From Skermanella mucosa (GTDB taxonomy: Bacteria > Pseudomonadota > Alphaproteobacteria > Azospirillales > Azospirillaceae), in the NCBI RefSeq assembly GCF_016765655.2, contig NZ_CP086106.1, positions 124,001 to 188,000 of the forward strand: a DNA stretch of 64,000 nucleotides, given 5' to 3'. How positions within the stretch are numbered: the first letter of the stretch is position 1; each line of letters opens with the position of its first letter. The position numbers were made by a program, and so were the translations under genes. Positions 63,427-64,000 of the stretch are shown here, piece by piece. Below the pieces are notes generated by a model. The model had not been told where the DNA came from, searched no databases, and was given only the letters and a program-made list of their open reading frames with translations.

Positions 63427-63978
63427 TCACGGTGATTCCACCGGCGGCTCGGACGTGCAGTCCAGATAGCCGCGATACCCAACTTTGAGGTTCGGCTCAA
63501 TTTCGAAAATCATGTTCGCCTCCTGGCGTTGAACGCCGTCACCATTATCGGCGCTTGTTCCGGGATCAGGCAAAACAGTCATTCGGATTGGATCGGCAAC
63601 CAGAGAGAAATTCCCACCCTGCCCGCTGCCATTGCCGTCATCGATCGGTTCTGGTTCCAGGGCGACCAAGCTCCCGTTCAACTTGACGACCCCGCCACCC
63701 GCACCTCCATCAGGGTCCATGTTCACTGACAGAACCGGCCCACCCGAAGTTGTGTATCGGAACTGGCAGTAGAGTCCCGACCCGACCGCTTTGCGAATTT
63801 GCGCGTCGTTCATCGTGGCGGGATTGACTTTAGGGATATGTGCCCCCGAAAGCGCTTCCTCCGCGGGCACGAGCCTCGCGATCTCGGGTGCTTGCACGGC
63901 CTCCAAGTCATCATCCGGTGCGTCATTCTGATCGCATCCCGCGAGCAGCCCGGGGATGAGTATAAGAAGAAAAGGCAC
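63427..63978 (-). CDS. Putative lipoprotein, possibly incomplete at 5' end
   Basis: The protein has 183 residues. A short hydrophobic start (PFLLILIPGLLAGC) with lipobox LAGC is followed by an acidic, Pro/Gly-rich domain with beta-like patterns and a Cys pair (LYCQF, LDCTS). The first codon is GTG at 63978 with no clear ribosome site, and the frame stays open to the end of the window, so the true start may be outside. The family is not recognised. It lies upstream of copZ on the same strand. Confidence 0.6.
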   Translation of the reverse strand: MPFLLILIPGLLAGCDQNDAPDDDLEAVQAPEIARLVPAEEALSGAHIPKVNPATMNDAQIRKAVGSGLYCQFRYTTSGGPVLSVNMDPDGGAGGGVVKLNGSLVALEPEPIDDGNGSGQGGNFSLVADPIRMTVLPDPGTSADNGDGVQRQEANMIFEIEPNLKVGYRGYLDCTSEPPVESP

Positions 63979-64000
63979 CTGCCCGATCCGGGGAAAGAAC

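Overview
The window is GC-rich bacterial DNA with a few AT-richer islands. It is best read as accessory DNA (a large plasmid or genomic island) of an alphaproteobacterium, probably Rhodospirillales of the Azospirillum/Skermanella type. That placement is inferred from codon bias, the style of the copper genes and the IS families; no rRNA, tRNA, replication or conjugation gene is visible. No CRISPR array was seen.

Region 1 (1-13.7 kb, mostly + strand) is a metal-handling cluster. It holds a DUF2933 membrane peptide, small Cys/Met- or His-rich secreted proteins, a multicopper oxidase, a DUF411 protein, cytochrome c, a broken SCO1/SenC gene, a BNR-repeat protein, a YHS/His-rich copper P-type ATPase, a DUF305 protein, a potassium channel and a secreted M28 peptidase. 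Region 2 (13.9-19.7 kb) is one giant multicopper oxidase gene on the minus strand, about 1,420 codons, cut by a 1,540-bp insertion sequence. The two halves join in frame across a 14-bp flanking repeat. Region 3 (20.3-26.5 kb) has two CueR-type promoter motifs, a frameshifted copZ, a MITE, and a minus-strand operon: Met-rich Spy/CpxP-like protein, membrane-anchored flavin/2Fe-2S reductase, cytochrome b-like protein and a seven-haem cytochrome c. It looks like a route for electrons across the inner membrane.

Region 4 (26.8-48.7 kb) is a graveyard of mobile elements (IS1, IS3, IS5, ISL3, IS66 nested in IS256, IS1182, a group II intron fragment, MITEs). Intact cargo sits between them: an RTX protein, a class III adenylate cyclase, a degenerate PCu(A)C-like protein, an antitoxin-like gene, and the most interesting locus of the window at 30.9-35.5 kb. 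There a single 800-residue protein fuses E2-like, E1/ThiF-like and JAB deubiquitinase-like domains. Its gene overlaps that of a ComEC-type metallo-beta-lactamase-fold protein with a disordered Gly-rich tail, and a four-helix membrane protein is encoded divergently. This has the form of a ubiquitin-like conjugation or antiviral defence system.

Region 5 (48.9-64 kb) is a second copper region: a cupredoxin divergent from a two-component system, an IS3 element, an atypical multicopper-oxidase-like protein, then the minus-strand set copZ, Met/His lipoprotein, copper ATPase, cueR, small secreted protein, cupredoxin, copA, copB. The ATPase promoter has the 19-bp spacer and dyad expected of a CueR target. 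Together the genes would export cytosolic Cu(I) (ATPases, CopZ, CueR), oxidise and sequester it in the periplasm (oxidases, cupredoxins, Met-rich proteins) and bind it at the outer membrane (CopB).
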